Source: Acorus gramineus | Taxonomy: Eukaryota; Streptophyta; Magnoliopsida; Acorales; Acoraceae | NCBI GenBank assembly: GCA_030737835.1 | Contig: CM060847.1 | Location: 21,726,433 to 21,790,432, forward strand | DNA: 64,000 bases | Reading direction: 5' to 3' | Shown here: positions 10,348-21,882 of the stretch, piece by piece | How the letters are laid out: each line of letters starts with the position of its first letter | How positions within the stretch are numbered: position 1 is the first letter of the stretch | The notes under the pieces: generated by a model | Told to the model about the DNA's origin: nothing | The model's input: only the letters and a program-made list of their open reading frames with translations | Databases searched by the model: none | Program-made: the position numbers and the translations under genes

Positions 10348-11616
10348 TCAACATGGCCACCCCGTGGCTGCTGCTGACGCTGAGGCTGCTGCTGTTGCTG
10401 CTGGCGCTGCTGCTGAAACGGCTGCTTCTGTGGGCATCACTCTGGGTCGGCCAGCATCAGGGCAATTATACAAGATATGCCCGAAGCGCTGACAGTGATA
10501 ACAGCGCCGCGACTCTGGTCGCCTCGCCTGGACCGGCACTGCTGCGATGGGTGCTGGACCTCGCGCTGGCACCACATCTGTTGGAGGAGGGGCAGCCGCT
10601 GACCGATCGAAGCGGGCCCTCTTCTTCCTGCGCTGTCCCTGGTCCTGGCTCCTGGGTGGCCTCTGATCTGCCGAAGGGGTCAGAACCGTCACGAGGATCC
10701 CGAGGTCTCGCTCGACTGTCTTCGCTCGAGACACCAAGTCAGAGTACCTCGTGAATGCCTGGGAGGTAACATGCACCCGAATGGCGCTGCTGAGGCCAAG
10801 CTCGAATCGACGGCACCTCGTCTCCTCGTCCATCACCAAGGCTGGAGCAAATCTGGATAGCCTCGTGAAGCGCGTGGAGTAGTCAGCGATGGACATAGAG
10901 CCCTGCGTCAGCTGCTCAAACTCCCGCATCACGATCTGCCGCGTCGAGAACGGGAAGTACTCCTCCAAGAAATACCTCCGAAACTCCACCCATAAAAGCT
11001 GCTCCACTCCCTCCGGGATGTCCACTGATCTAGTAGCCCACCAGTCGGCGGCGCTACCCTTCAGCATAAAAGTGGCCAGGGAGACTCGCTGGCGGTCGGC
11101 GCATAGCATGGTCGAGAAGATAGCATCCACCTCCATCAGCCATCGCTCTGGGGCAAGGGGATCCGCCGTCTGACCGTGGAACTCGGGAGGGTGGAGCTTC
11201 AGAAAGGCTGCGAGGCCACTCTGCTACACTCGCGCTGCAGCATCTAGCACCACCTCCCTCTCCTGGCGATCCTGAACTCTCGCCGCTGGAACAACCACAG
11301 GGACTGGGGGTACATCGGGTACCACAGGTGGATCTGCCACCAGAGGAACCTGCGGAACTGCCTCGCGGGCCGCCCGCAGCTCCTGAATATCCCGTGCCTG
11401 CTCTGCCAACATCCTCGTCTGGGCCTCCAATGCCCTGGTCTGCGTCTCCACCAAATCTGCTAACCGCGCAAACGCGCGCTCCCAGGCAGGAGGCTCCTCT
11501 GCCGATCCTGGCCTCACGGCTGAGGACTCTCCAATAGCATCCTCGCCTCTGGCAGGTCTGGAAACCTCCAAAGGTCGAGAGGGACCTCGTCTGCGCCGTC
11601 CTCCACGAGGAGCCAT
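10348..11616 (-). pseudogene. gag: Tekay-like gag with one in-frame stop
   Basis: The frame starts at an ATG (11616), 100 bases inside the primer site, with a basic N-terminus (MAPRGGRRRRGPSRP) and a predicted coiled coil (LADLVETQTRALEAQTRMLA). A TAG at about 11221-11223 interrupts it; the same frame resumes with the gag domain (LATFMLKGSAADWW, FRRYFLEEYFPFSTRQ, MREFEQLTQGSMSIADYSTR). A CCHC zinc knuckle, CYHCQRFGHILYNC, lies near the C-terminus. The frame ends at 10348 through a frameshift. It encoded the particle-forming protein of the element. Confidence 0.88.
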
Positions 11617-11716
11617 ATCAGCAACCTAAGAAAATCAGACACTAGGATCAGAATACTCATATAGAAATCCTAGGACTCATCTCTACGAAAGAAGACAATT
11701 GGCTCTGACAGGACCA

Positions 11717-11730
11717 GGCTCTGATACCAA
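11717..11730 (-). other. Primer-binding site, initiator tRNA-Met type
   Basis: On the minus strand TTGGTATCAGAGCC follows the 5' LTR end (11735) after a four-base spacer. It is the standard plant PBS for initiator tRNA-Met and shows that the element reads on the minus strand. Confidence 0.9.
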
Positions 11731-11734
11731 CTTT

Positions 11735-14700
11735 TGTCACGCCCCAGGGCGGCCGTCCCCGGGACGCGGCAAGTGTATACAAGATATCAGCAGTCTAAAC
11801 AGGGAATCAATAAATCACTCTAACAACAACTAAAATGACAACAACACAGATGAAAGCAAGGCTGACATAATATATACACAGATAGCGGAAGCTAAAAGAC
11901 TGAGTCTGTAATCCAAAAACATACTACAGACTCGATACAAATCAAATGTCCTGTGAGAGCCAATATACACACATACATCCAAATATAATCCAAACTGGGT
12001 GCCCAAGCACAGAAATATATACATACAAAAAAGGAAGGATGCTGATGGCCTCAGAAACTCGCGGGACGTAGCGCTACTCCGCTACTGGTGCAGTCGCTCA
12101 GGGAGCTCCTCCTTCAAGTCCTCCTCAGTAATCACTGGAAAAATATCATGCGAGGGGTGAGCCACACGCTCAGTGAACAGCACAACCCATGCATCACAGA
12201 TATATTAACCACAATTTAATCAACAACCAGCCTCAAAGTGGCATAACAACATAAATCCAGTGGTTCGTACATCGGCAAACCACCCCACCCTCACCCTCAC
12301 CCCTCAATAGGTGACATAGGATATTGGGACTTATAATCATCCATACACATCCATACACCCTCACCCTCACCCCTCAATAGGTGACATAGGATATTGGGAC
12401 TGATAATCATCCAAACACATCCATACACATCCATACACATCCATACACCCTCACCCTCACCCCTCAACAGGTGACATAGGATATTGGGACTGACTAGGCT
12501 GTTAATCATCCTTGGTCCACCGATAGCCTCTCCTCCACACCGTAGCTTGCCTGGTCTACTCCCACATTCAGCACAGTCCGAGTCCAAGATCAGGAGGTGC
12601 CTACTGATGGGAGCCCTCTGTCAGGATAGCCTGTCTAACGCTGAGGAGTTCCTACACGGATCCAACGAAGGGAAGAGAAACAGCCTACCCACACGCATAT
12701 GATCCACTCGGATCCGCTGACTACACATCTCTACAACTCTAGTGTCTTGAATTCATCAGAATTCCTCCAGGGCGCATAACCAAGATGCGGGGAACATGCA
12801 TTAATATAGACGGGAAAAGAAACCTTGGGAGGGCACCATGAGGTCCCGATATAGGACATCCCGACAACCAAACAAGGAACACGGAGCACCCTAGCCCGGG
12901 TCTCAATGTTGACCTCGCAAGGCCCCTTAATATTCCCTAAGGCATGCAATAATATTACCAGTTGCATTTAATTTAACAAATTAAACTATTAGGACGCATA
13001 CAAAGGCCGGGGCTTTCCTAGCATGATAACAAGGTGACAAGATGCATGGCTCTTACACAACCTAAGGGTGCAAGTCCCTAACATACTCAGTCTAGGGTAG
13101 CATGCATACTACATATCAATCATGCTGCATGGATTACATATTAAACAGGTTAATATTAATCTATGGTGCCCCAGGGGAGGACGGTATACGCCCAAGTGCA
13201 TATAGCGCCTCCCAACTGGGTTGGATTGTCCCACTCACCGGAAGTCGGGTCGTCGCGCGACCGTCCGTCAAGATCTGCAAGACAGGGTATCAACTTGGTG
13301 AGTAAAATCCACAAATACCACAAAAATACTCTAAAAATACCCAACACTCGGGCAAACGTACATACGGCCCGTACGCACGCTAGCCCGAGCACCCCGACTC
13401 ACTCCCGCACCCCCGGCAACCACCCGCACGGCCACCCGCCCCTGGATGCATCGCCGCGCCCCAGTCCGCGCACCCAGGCGCCCTACCGAGCCCCTGCCCG
13501 CACGCCAGGACACGCCGCCGAGCTCCCCGGGTGCACCGCGCCATCGCTGCGCCCCAGCGCAGCAGCCCGCGCACCCAGGCGCCCTGCCGAGCCCCTGCCC
13601 GCACGCCAGGACACGCCGCCAAGCTCCCCGGGTGCACCGCGCGCTCGCTGCGCCCCAGCGCAGCAGCCCGCGCGCACACCGCACGCCCTGCGCGCACTCC
13701 CCGCGCACCACCACGCGCATCACCGCGCGCGCACACCCCGCGCGCACCACCGCTCGCATCACCCACTCGACCAGCACCCCCAGCACGCCCAACGCCCAGC
13801 ACGCCCAGCGCCCAGCACACCCGGCGCCCAGCACCCGCGCCCAGTACACCCACGCTTGCGCCACCTGAGCGCACGCCCGCGCGCACGTCCGCACGCACGC
13901 GCGCGCGTGCCTTGCCACTGCACGCCTGCTGCGCCTGTGCTGCCATCCTGCCCGGGACAGACCACCACCCTGTCCGAGCACTTCTACCACCACCCACCGG
14001 CCACCAATGGCCTCCGACCGCCCCCCAACCACCACCGACAGCCACCAGCCGCCCTCCACACTCAACCCCACCCTCCTAACATGCATCTAAACATGAAAAA
14101 GAGGAAAAGAACCCTTACCCAAGGAAAGGAGAGGAAAGGAAGGGAACCGGAGGATCTTCGTGCACCGAAACGCCTCCCAACGGATCTCCACCACCAAGAC
14201 CTCTTCCTACCTCAAATGGGGCTGAAAACAGGGGAGAATAGAGGGGGTTAGAGGGGCCAAACTTGTCGGAACTCGAATTCGAGAACACCGGGGGATAGAT
14301 CGGGACCGGATCTAACCTTTCTATGTTTTGAGTTTTAAGCTTCATGCATCCTAGGTGGCTCAAAACTAAGAAAAGGAGAGAGGGGGAGAGAGAAAATGTG
14401 TTGGAGAAGATGATGAATAGTGGAGGGCAACATTTGCTACCCACTTAAATAAGTCAAACCACTCTTAGATTAGGGTTAAGCAAGCTTAATTAGGGTTAAG
14501 TGGGTTTTAAGTGGGATTTGACTTGGGTCAACCCAACCACACAAAAAGACAAAAAGGGTTGACCAAGTCATGGGCCCACTTTGACCGAGTCAACTCTCCC
14601 AATGACTTCTCGCTCGGTCAAAACCCGGATACGCCCCGGAACTGTAAAATTTTAGAAACGTTATCGAAATTCGACAAAAATTTCATGAGTGCCTTAGAAT

Positions 14701-14872
14701 GGCACCAGGACACATAATATGCAGTTAGATTATCAATCGGAGTCCTCTAGCTCAGGACGATAGCTAACAGTCTAAAATTTTAGCGATTCCGATCGAAAAA
14801 CGAAAAAAAACTCAAAAACTGTCAAAATGCTCCAATTGTTACCACCAGGCAAAAAGTGACACATATATAACA
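11735..14872 (-). repeat. 5' LTR of the Tekay-like element
   Basis: On the minus strand it starts TGTTATATATGTGTCAC and ends GGGGCGTGACA. It contains a tandem array at about 12286-12500 (CCCTCACCCTCAC, then CAATAGGTGACATAGGATAT) with spacings of 70 and 90 bases. It also has a very GC-rich block at 13380-14010 built on CGCGCGCAC and GCCCAGC words. Long open frames in that block (for example 13163-14251 +) are composition artefacts. Confidence 0.88.
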
Positions 14873-15565
14873 ACCTACTCTGGCAGATTCCATTGAAGCA
14901 GACGCCCTTGAAACACTCCCTCCTTCCAGTTCTTCTTCAACCTCTCCCACGGAGACTTGCTATATGGTGGAGGTCCATGATTCAGAAATAAAGAGCGCTG
15001 AAACTCTAATGCTCCCTATTACCTCTAGCTTGCCGGAGTCTTCCAAAGTTGACCATTCCAATGATGAAAAGGCCCTCGTCAGCCCACAAGCTACTGAAGA
15101 TCATTCTGCTTCCTACCAGGAGGCTATTCTTCATCTACCTTTCATTGAAGCGTTGCACCTCTCGGAAGGAGCACGCCTCACCATGGCAACAGTCTTAACC
15201 AACCCTGATGATTATAAGAGAGAATCTGAAGCCAATCAAGGAGAGGGGGCATCACCGTCTTGCAACTTCACCATATACTTCTCTGATGAAGACCTGCAAC
15301 TTGGAGTCCACCTTCACAATAGGCCCCTCTATGTGTCAGGATACATCAGAGAGAAGCAAATAACTCGCATATTGCTAGATTGTGGTTCTGCTGTCAACAT
15401 CATGCCTGTCCAGACCATGGAACAATTAGGCATTACAACCAGTGAGCTTTCTCAAAGCCAATTGGTTATTCAAGGGTTCAACCAAACCGGACAGTCTACT
15501 ATTGGCATTATGCACCTAAAGCTCTCAATTGGTGAACTTGATACAATGATTCTCTTCCATGTCAT
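14873..15565 (+). pseudogene. pro: Tat gag C-terminus and protease, cut by the Athila-like insertion
   Basis: After the ACCTA duplication the Tat frame continues. It contains LTMATVLTNPDDYKRE, FSDEDLQLGVHLHNRPLYVS and a retropepsin active site ITRILLDCGSAVNIMPVQTM. The catalytic DCG here corresponds to DSG in most family members. The frame runs to FHVID, where the Athila-like composite begins; the missing protease end (RTSYRLLLGRPWLHENG) resumes at 23452. The octamer TCATTGAT is present at both edges (15562-15569 and 23452-23459), marking one interrupted reading frame. Confidence 0.85.
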
Positions 15566-15647
15566 TGATGTTAGGGTTTACATCAATTGAAAAGCAACCA
15601 TTGAATCACAAGTACAGTGGAAAAGGGCTACTTATCATTAGGTCTTG

Positions 15648-15688
<41 letters not shown>

Positions 15689-16364
15689 AGAGTACTTCTC
15701 AAAAAAAAAAAAAAAAAAAAAAAAAAAGAAGAAAGAAAGAAAGAAAGAAAAGAGAAGGAAAAGAAAAATATCTATGGTGCTCTTAACAAAGAGCTTAGCA
15801 ATCATTATGTGAAGTTTAAAGACTGATTCAATAATGATAGAGTGAAAGCCTCCCTGTAAAAGATAGTAAGTAAGCTGGAATATCACATATAAAGCCCATG
15901 AGGTAATAAAGTGAAAATCCAAATCTCTTGCTGGCTTAGTAGACTATTTTGGTTTTGACTCAGTGTCTAACGGAGAACCGACCATTCGACAGCAATTAGA
16001 AGGAAAATTCTTACTTATGAGTCTGAACCTCTTGAGTGTTGTCCAGATTTTCACGAGCACACCATGTCATTAAATTAAAGATTTTTCTGAAAGGAATTTA
16101 ATATCTTGAGCTCTACGATATTATCATGGGATTATGGTTTTAAAAAAAAAAAAAAAAGTGTGAATCATGAATTTTGTGGGTAGATTCGCTGCAAACCCTC
16201 ACGAGTCAAACTCGTCCACTAGGGGTGACCTAGGGGTTTAAGGGCTTGTTGCATACGCTAAATGCAACCGTGAGAGCCTGCGAAAGTGGCCTTATCCTTA
16301 TTTTTAATTTTGTTTAATCACTTTCATTGCTAGAGGACTAGCAAAAACTAGGTTTGGGGGTGTT
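15566..16364 (+). repeat. Inverted 3' non-coding region and polypurine tract of the Athila-like element
   Basis: Here are an (AT)n microsatellite (about 15651-15684), an A-rich run (15701-15727) and a second A run (about 16142-16157). The region ends with GCAAAAACTAGGTTTGGGGG, a polypurine-tract sequence abutting the LTR start TGATAAGC at 16365, as at the 3' end of Athila-type elements. I see no coding sequence in it. Confidence 0.6.
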
Positions 16365-17931
16365 TGATAAGCATATTAATTATACATTAAACCCCTTAAT
16401 CTAACTTTCTATATCCTTATTTTATGTATAATAATAACTAATATTAAGAATTCATATGTTATTGCAGGTAATTGACTTAAATGATGATTATCAATACAAG
16501 ATATGCTACAAATCAGTTAAAGATGTGAAGGAGAATCAAGAGTTTCTAGAAGATCCTTATGGAAAAAGATTTGGTTAAGATTGAATAAAAATCAATCTTA
16601 ACAAATATATTCTTCAAAATCCTGTCCCACTGTTTTAATCATAACTTTTGCCTCAAGTATCCGATTTATTCGCATGATATGGCGTTGGAAAGATAATTTC
16701 AAGATCTACAAATCACTATTTCATGAAGATTTCGTAATTCCATCTTATTACGGGTCAAAAAGCCATATGAAGATTCTGCAGAAAATCAATGACGGGAATT
16801 AAATCTAAACTTCATATGAGGAAGGTTGAGACCAATCTTAACTACCAAATCTTAACCATCCATTATATTGCAAATAAATGGTTGAGATTCAAGAGCTGGA
16901 GACTATAAAAGGAGCACATGTGAATAGAGAGGGAGGGGAGGCACAAAGACAATTAAAGGAGAAGAAGGATTCAAGAGTTTTGCTTTTGTTTTTAGTTTTC
17001 TTTTCATCTCATATATTTTAATTCTTGTATTCTATTAGATCTGAATTTTAATATTAATTTTGTGTTTTTATTTTTAAGAATTTTTTAATAATATGATGTC
17101 TTTTATTTTTCTTTTCTTTTATTTGATCATGTTTTCTAGTAGCTAAATCTTCAACTAGGGTTGAAGATGAAACCATGCAATGTTAGTTTAGGATTTTATA
17201 TTTAGATTTGAATTCTCCATATTGTTTGCTTTATTGCTTATCAATCTCTCCTTCAATTCTCTTTTGAAACCTTTTGTGTGAATTTTTAATATCTTCTTCA
17301 AAAATCTCTTGTATTTGATTTGATAAAATATGCTTTGATTAAGTTCTATGATATTTTATGCTCTTCTTAACATGTTGAATATTGAGTTGGTAGATTTTAT
17401 AAAGGGAAGGGAGATAGATCATTCTATTGGATTTTCATAAATCAAGGTTTTTAATTGTAGAATCATCTTCAAGGATCTCTTATTTAGGGTTTGATAGGGT
17501 ATGCTTGGTTAACTATTTGATATCTTATTCTCTTCCTAATATGTGAATGTTGAGATGATTGTTTTGATTTCAAATCTGATTTTATGAAATAATTAATATG
17601 ATTTTAAATATTTATTTTCCGATTGGTATTTGATTAACGTCAATATTGATTGAGTTATATGGTGGAGTTTCATATTTGAATATAATCCCTAAATTGGTAT
17701 TGCATGGTGGATTCTAAAACCCTAGTTATCTTTTCATATTAATATTCTCTTTTTAATAATAATAATAATCATAAAAACTTCATCAATCTTTCTTTCTAGT
17801 TCGATTAGTTAAATTGATTAATAATCTGATTTAAACAATTCTCTGTGGGTTCGACCCGTATTTGCTAGATCTATACTTCTGTAACGATCCGTGCACTTGC
17901 GGTAATTAATTACAACTTAAATATCACATCA
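16365..17931 (+). repeat. Athila-like LTR, left copy (plus orientation)
   Basis: It runs from TGATAAGCATATT to AATATCACATCA (1567 bp) and is nearly the reverse complement of 21883-23451. A TATAAAA box lies at 16904-16910. In the first 650 bases I see about ten differences from the other copy, roughly 1.5-2%, so this insertion is younger than the Tat host. Confidence 0.88.
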
Positions 17932-18325
17932 AGTCTTTTTTTTTTAATACTGAGAATGATGAATCAAATGTCAAAAACCCCCCCAAACATAATCCATACA
18001 TTGTCCTCAATGTTCATATCATTGGACACATGAAATATCAAGAAAGGAGAATGAAAAAGGAAGAATTTTACCATATCAAGTGATCACCATTGAACTGTTG
18101 CTATATGATGACATCAAAACAATTTCATTAGTTCATCATATTTCAAAATAAAGACTACATCCAATGACTCGATGATAGTGGATGCAAACAAACACAAAAC
18201 CTAGACTGAAAATGGAAAATTACCCTAACGCCCCCAAACCTAGTTTGCAGTATGAACAAGGAAATGATGATTCGGGAGGAAAGGCAACCCAGAAAAATAT
18301 GGTACAAAACAATTATCAAGAGAGC
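17932..18325 (-). other. Non-coding remnant of the Athila-like element 3' of its protease
   Basis: On the minus strand this has an ACATTGAGGACAATGTATGG motif and a TTTGGGGGGG run, a signature usually found between the integrase end and 3' LTR of such elements. A second GGTTTGGGGGCG copy lies near 18230. Coding RT-integrase sequence is absent, so pol was lost before or during the rearrangement. Confidence 0.5.
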
Positions 18326-19261
18326 TTAATCTTGATAGATGGAATCATGGAGGTGAATGACCTCCATTTTCTCCAGCGGTAACTCCAAAAATGGTTTAAG
18401 TTCTAGCTTGGGAGGCTCATCAATGGAAGGAAGGGGTGGTGACAGAGGAGGGGGCTCAGGCTTTGGTTGCCACTTATTAAATGGGATGGTTGTTTCTGAA
18501 TCTAGGAGAGCATTTACTTCCATGATCGATTTTTTCATATCAAAATTTTCTCCAAAGTGGGCAAGACAAAACTCCAAAGGATCTTTCGTGCTCATAGAAT
18601 GATGTTTCAAATCTTTAATTATTTCCTCAATAGAATTCACACCCTCTAATTCATCATTATAATCTCCTGGTTGTTTACCAATGTGGAAGATATTTAGGTC
18701 AACTGTCATATTTCCAAAAGATAATTTCATCAATCCATTTCGACAGTTAATCAAAGCATTAGATGTAGCCAGGAATGGTCTGCCTAAAATTACAGGAATT
18801 TGTCCCTTTGGGTTCAGAACAGGTTGGGTTTCTAAAACTATAAAGTCAACAGGAAAGATGAAATCCCCAACCTTAATCAAGACATCCTCAATGACTCCTT
18901 TAGGAATTTTCACAGATCGATCTGCTAATTGTAAGGTCACTGGGGTAGGCCTCAATTCTCCTATGCCTAACTGTTTGTACACTGAATAGGGCAGTAGATT
19001 TACACTCGCACCTAAGTCTAGCAAAGCTCGATCAATACGAGTGTCTCCAATCACACATGAAATGGTGGGACAACCTGGGTCCTTATACTTGATTGGAGTT
19101 TCACATGAAAGAATGGAGCTTACATGGGATGCTAGGAAAGCTTTCTTGGGTACATTATTGGTCCTCTTTTGGGTGCATAAGTCCTTCAAAAATTTAGCAT
19201 AGGCTGGTACCTGTTGGATAGCATCTAGGAGCGGAATGTTCACGCGAACTTGCTTAAACAC
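18326..19261 (-). pseudogene. pro: Athila-like retropepsin domain
   Basis: The frame encodes VNIPLLDAIQQVPAYAKFLK, the linker before the protease in Athila-type elements. The protease core then follows: RALLDLGASVNLLPYSVYKQ, VDFIVLETQ and PVILGRPFLATSNALINC. The active-site triad reads DLG rather than the usual DSG. The frame stops at 18326, after which no RT follows. Relative to gag it is reached through a frameshift near 19290-19470. Confidence 0.85.
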
Positions 19262-19292
19262 CTCTAAAATTTTATCTAGCTGGGCAGATTTC

Positions 19293-21004
19293 TTAGTTGA
19301 ACCTAATCGCTGAGGATATGGGGCTTGGGAACATAAACTTTCTCAGGAGAATCATTGGGCTTTGCTTTCTCTGGGATGGATGGGCTAGGAGGGATGGGTT
19401 CAGAATCTGGGTCCTCATGAATAAATTTGGACTCATCCTTATCATCTTCAACATCATTGCTAGGCATAAAACCTTGTTGTCCACTTGTCTACCAGACCTA
19501 AGAGTAGTGATTGCATTAACCTGGTTGGACTGGTTACTAGAAGAATCTTGGATTTGTCCTTGAAGAATGGGTCCTCTAGGGTTGGGTTCAGGTTGACTAG
19601 GAAACTTTCCTTTCTCTCTCTCACTCATGGTGGTGGCCAATTGACCAACTTGAATCTCGAGACGGGAGATTGCCTGGGTGGTGGATTGAAGGATTTGCCC
19701 TGTAGATTGCATAAATTGATTCAAAGTGGCAGACATCTGGGAGGATGATTGAGTTAAATTTTGAGTGGACTTCATAAGAACATCTAACCCTTTCTCTAAG
19801 GAGGAGAACTTCTTCTCGTTTTCTATTTGAAAACCAGGCGGAGGAAATGGAGTAACAGTGGGTCCTATGTTAGGTCTAGGATTCATGAGAGCTTGAGGAG
19901 GTCCTTGTGGGCCTCCCTGATGTGGGCCTTGAGTCCATGACAGATTTGGATGATTCCTCCATCCAGGATTATAAGTTTGAGCATATGGATCATTTTTCCT
20001 CCATTGTAAGCTATTGACATGTTCGTCCAAACTTTCCTTGTGGGATGACAGGGAAGGACAGTCTTCCACTAGGTGATTTGAAGATTTACATAAAATGCAG
20101 ACAGTAGTAGGGGTAGAGGTGGAGAGTTGATTAATAGAATCTTGATTTGGTTTCATCTCTAGGGCCTCTACTCTACGAATGAGAGATGCAAACTTAGCTT
20201 CAGACTCAAAGCTACTATCAATGAAATGAATACCTCCCTTAGAAGGTATGGGTTTCTCAGGCTCTCTAATTGTCTCCCACTGCATGGATTTTTCAGCTAC
20301 TTCTTCCAGAAATGTCCATGCCTCAGTTTCATTTTTATTAGTAAATTCACCACTACACATTGATTCAACCATAGTCTTGTGGTGTAATTCAAACCTTCAT
20401 ATATAATTTGCACTAACCTCCAAACCTCAAATCCATGATGAGGACATTGCAACAACAAGTCCTTGAATCTCTCTAAATATCTCCATAAAGATTCTCCATC
20501 CTTTTGAATGAATTGATTTATATTCATGCGAATCTTAGCAGTTTTATGATTAGGAAAGAACTTCTTCAAAAATATCATAACTAGTTGATCCCAAGTGTTG
20601 ATAGAATTTGCAGGTAGGGCATACAACCACTTTTTAGCATTATCTTTGAGGGAGAAGTTGATTAACCTCAACCGGATGGAATCATCAGTTAGCTGTTGAA
20701 GTTTTAGTGTGGAACAAACTTCCTCAAATTCCCTAATAAAAAGATATGGATCTTCAGATCCATCAAATTTTGGAAGCATATTAATCATCCCAGGCTTGAT
20801 CTCAAAGTTGTTAGCATTGGTTGTTGGTAACACAATGCATGAGGGTTGCGTAGTTCTAGATGGATACATGTAATCCTTCAAGGTCTTTGGAATAGCAGCT
20901 CCTGTGTTATCCATAGTGATGGTTGGTTCAGATGAAATCACGGGATAATCAAGTGTATCAATACGAATCAATCGGTTTTTAGAATCCCTAGACCAAATGC
21001 TCAT
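19293..21004 (-). pseudogene. gag: Athila-like gag, frameshifted
   Basis: The first part (21004 to about 20380) has the gag core LPKFDGSEDPYLFIREFEEV, LINFSLKDNAKKWLYALP, FLKKFFPNHKTAKIRMNINQ and RYLERFKDLLLQCPHHGF. A frameshift near 20375 leads into the second part (20372 to 19293), with ESMCSGEFTNKNETEAWTFL, a CILCKSSNHLVEDCP zinc knuckle and a proline/glutamine-rich tail. It ends in further frameshifts before the protease. It would form the particle of the element but is not intact. Confidence 0.87.
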
Positions 21005-21860
21005 AAATCAAAATACCCCAAATCATAGACATATTTCAACAATCAACAAATTAGGATTTATCTTGTTAAGTGAGGGAAGATGATTTTTAAGAGATCTAGT
21101 TCTTGAGGATGTTCCTCCCTAAATGGACAGCTCCTAACTGTTCCAAGATAAACCTCAAGTTTACCAGTTTATGATCAACCACCCAACAACCAGGAAAGTG
21201 TAAAGGATTAGTGGGGGGTCTTCCACACTTTCGCGTGTTCCTCAATTAAGTAACCACGTCCTTTAAGGTAGAAACCTTATGAAATCACTTTCCTAGACAT
21301 CATTAAATGGTTAATTGCTCACTGGAGTATCTCTTGGCGTCTCTTGTCTTATTGAGCTCAAAAACCTAGGGCCAAGTCTAATTCATTTTAATTTAATTAG
21401 GCTCATGGGTTTGACAAATGCTCAAGATGATGATTTGTGGGCCAAGGAAGGGTGATGAAATCCCCACCTTATGTTATATGGAACAACCCTTAGATGGATT
21501 AGTTAATGTATGCTAATTGAAAAATGCACACACAAAAATCCCGATCAACCCCAAAAATAACCCACTTGCAGAAGATTCGTGGGTGAATGAAATACTCACA
21601 ACTCACACACAGTGAGGGAAGAATTAAATCCACCATTCTAGCCGCGATGAAATGGTTCACCTTATGGGGTTGCCTTTGAACACTTTTGGATGCTCGTTTA
21701 GAGAAAGAATGGTCTAAGCCTTACACCATTCCTTGTTGTGTTCTTGTAGGTTCTAGATATCCTACAAAACATAAAAAGAGAAAAAAAAATTCAGCAAAAA
21801 TAAAGAGAAAGAAACTAATCCGAAAGATAAATCAATATCAAATTTAATTTGAAACAATTA

Positions 21861-21876
21861 CCCGACAACGGCACCA
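21861..21876 (-). other. Primer-binding site of the Athila-like element
   Basis: The minus strand reads TGGTGCCGTTGTCGGG, seven bases after the LTR end. It is close to the tRNA-Asp-type PBS of Athila elements (TGGCGCCGTTGCCGGGG) and fixes the minus orientation of the gag part. Confidence 0.8.
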
Positions 21877-21882
21877 AAAACT

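Larger units (their letters stand above)
8958..14877 (-). mobile_element. Deleted Tekay-like (chromovirus) Ty3/gypsy element with ACCTA target duplication
   Basis: ACCTA at 8958-8962 and 14873-14877 brackets the element at 8963-14872. On the minus strand it has a complete 3.1 kb 5' LTR (14872 to 11735), a tRNA-Met-type primer site, gag, protease and most of RT. RNase H, integrase and nearly all of the 3' LTR are missing: RT runs directly into TGTCACGCC (8963-8971), the last nine bases of the LTR. The RT sequence, the initiator-tRNA primer site and the very long LTRs fit the Tekay/Del chromoviruses. It interrupts the Tat gag-protease gene. Confidence 0.87.

Noticed and set aside
13163..14251. 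362-codon open frame, His/Pro/Arg-rich
   Set aside because: It lies in the GC-rich block of a Tekay-like LTR; the composition removes stops. Overlapping frames on both strands are equally open.
5056..14872. One complete Tekay-like element with 5056-8853 and 11735-14872 as its two LTRs
   Set aside because: Each piece has its own target duplication (TCGTG and ACCTA), a stretch of Tat gag separates them at 8854-8962, and the two LTRs differ clearly in length and interior.
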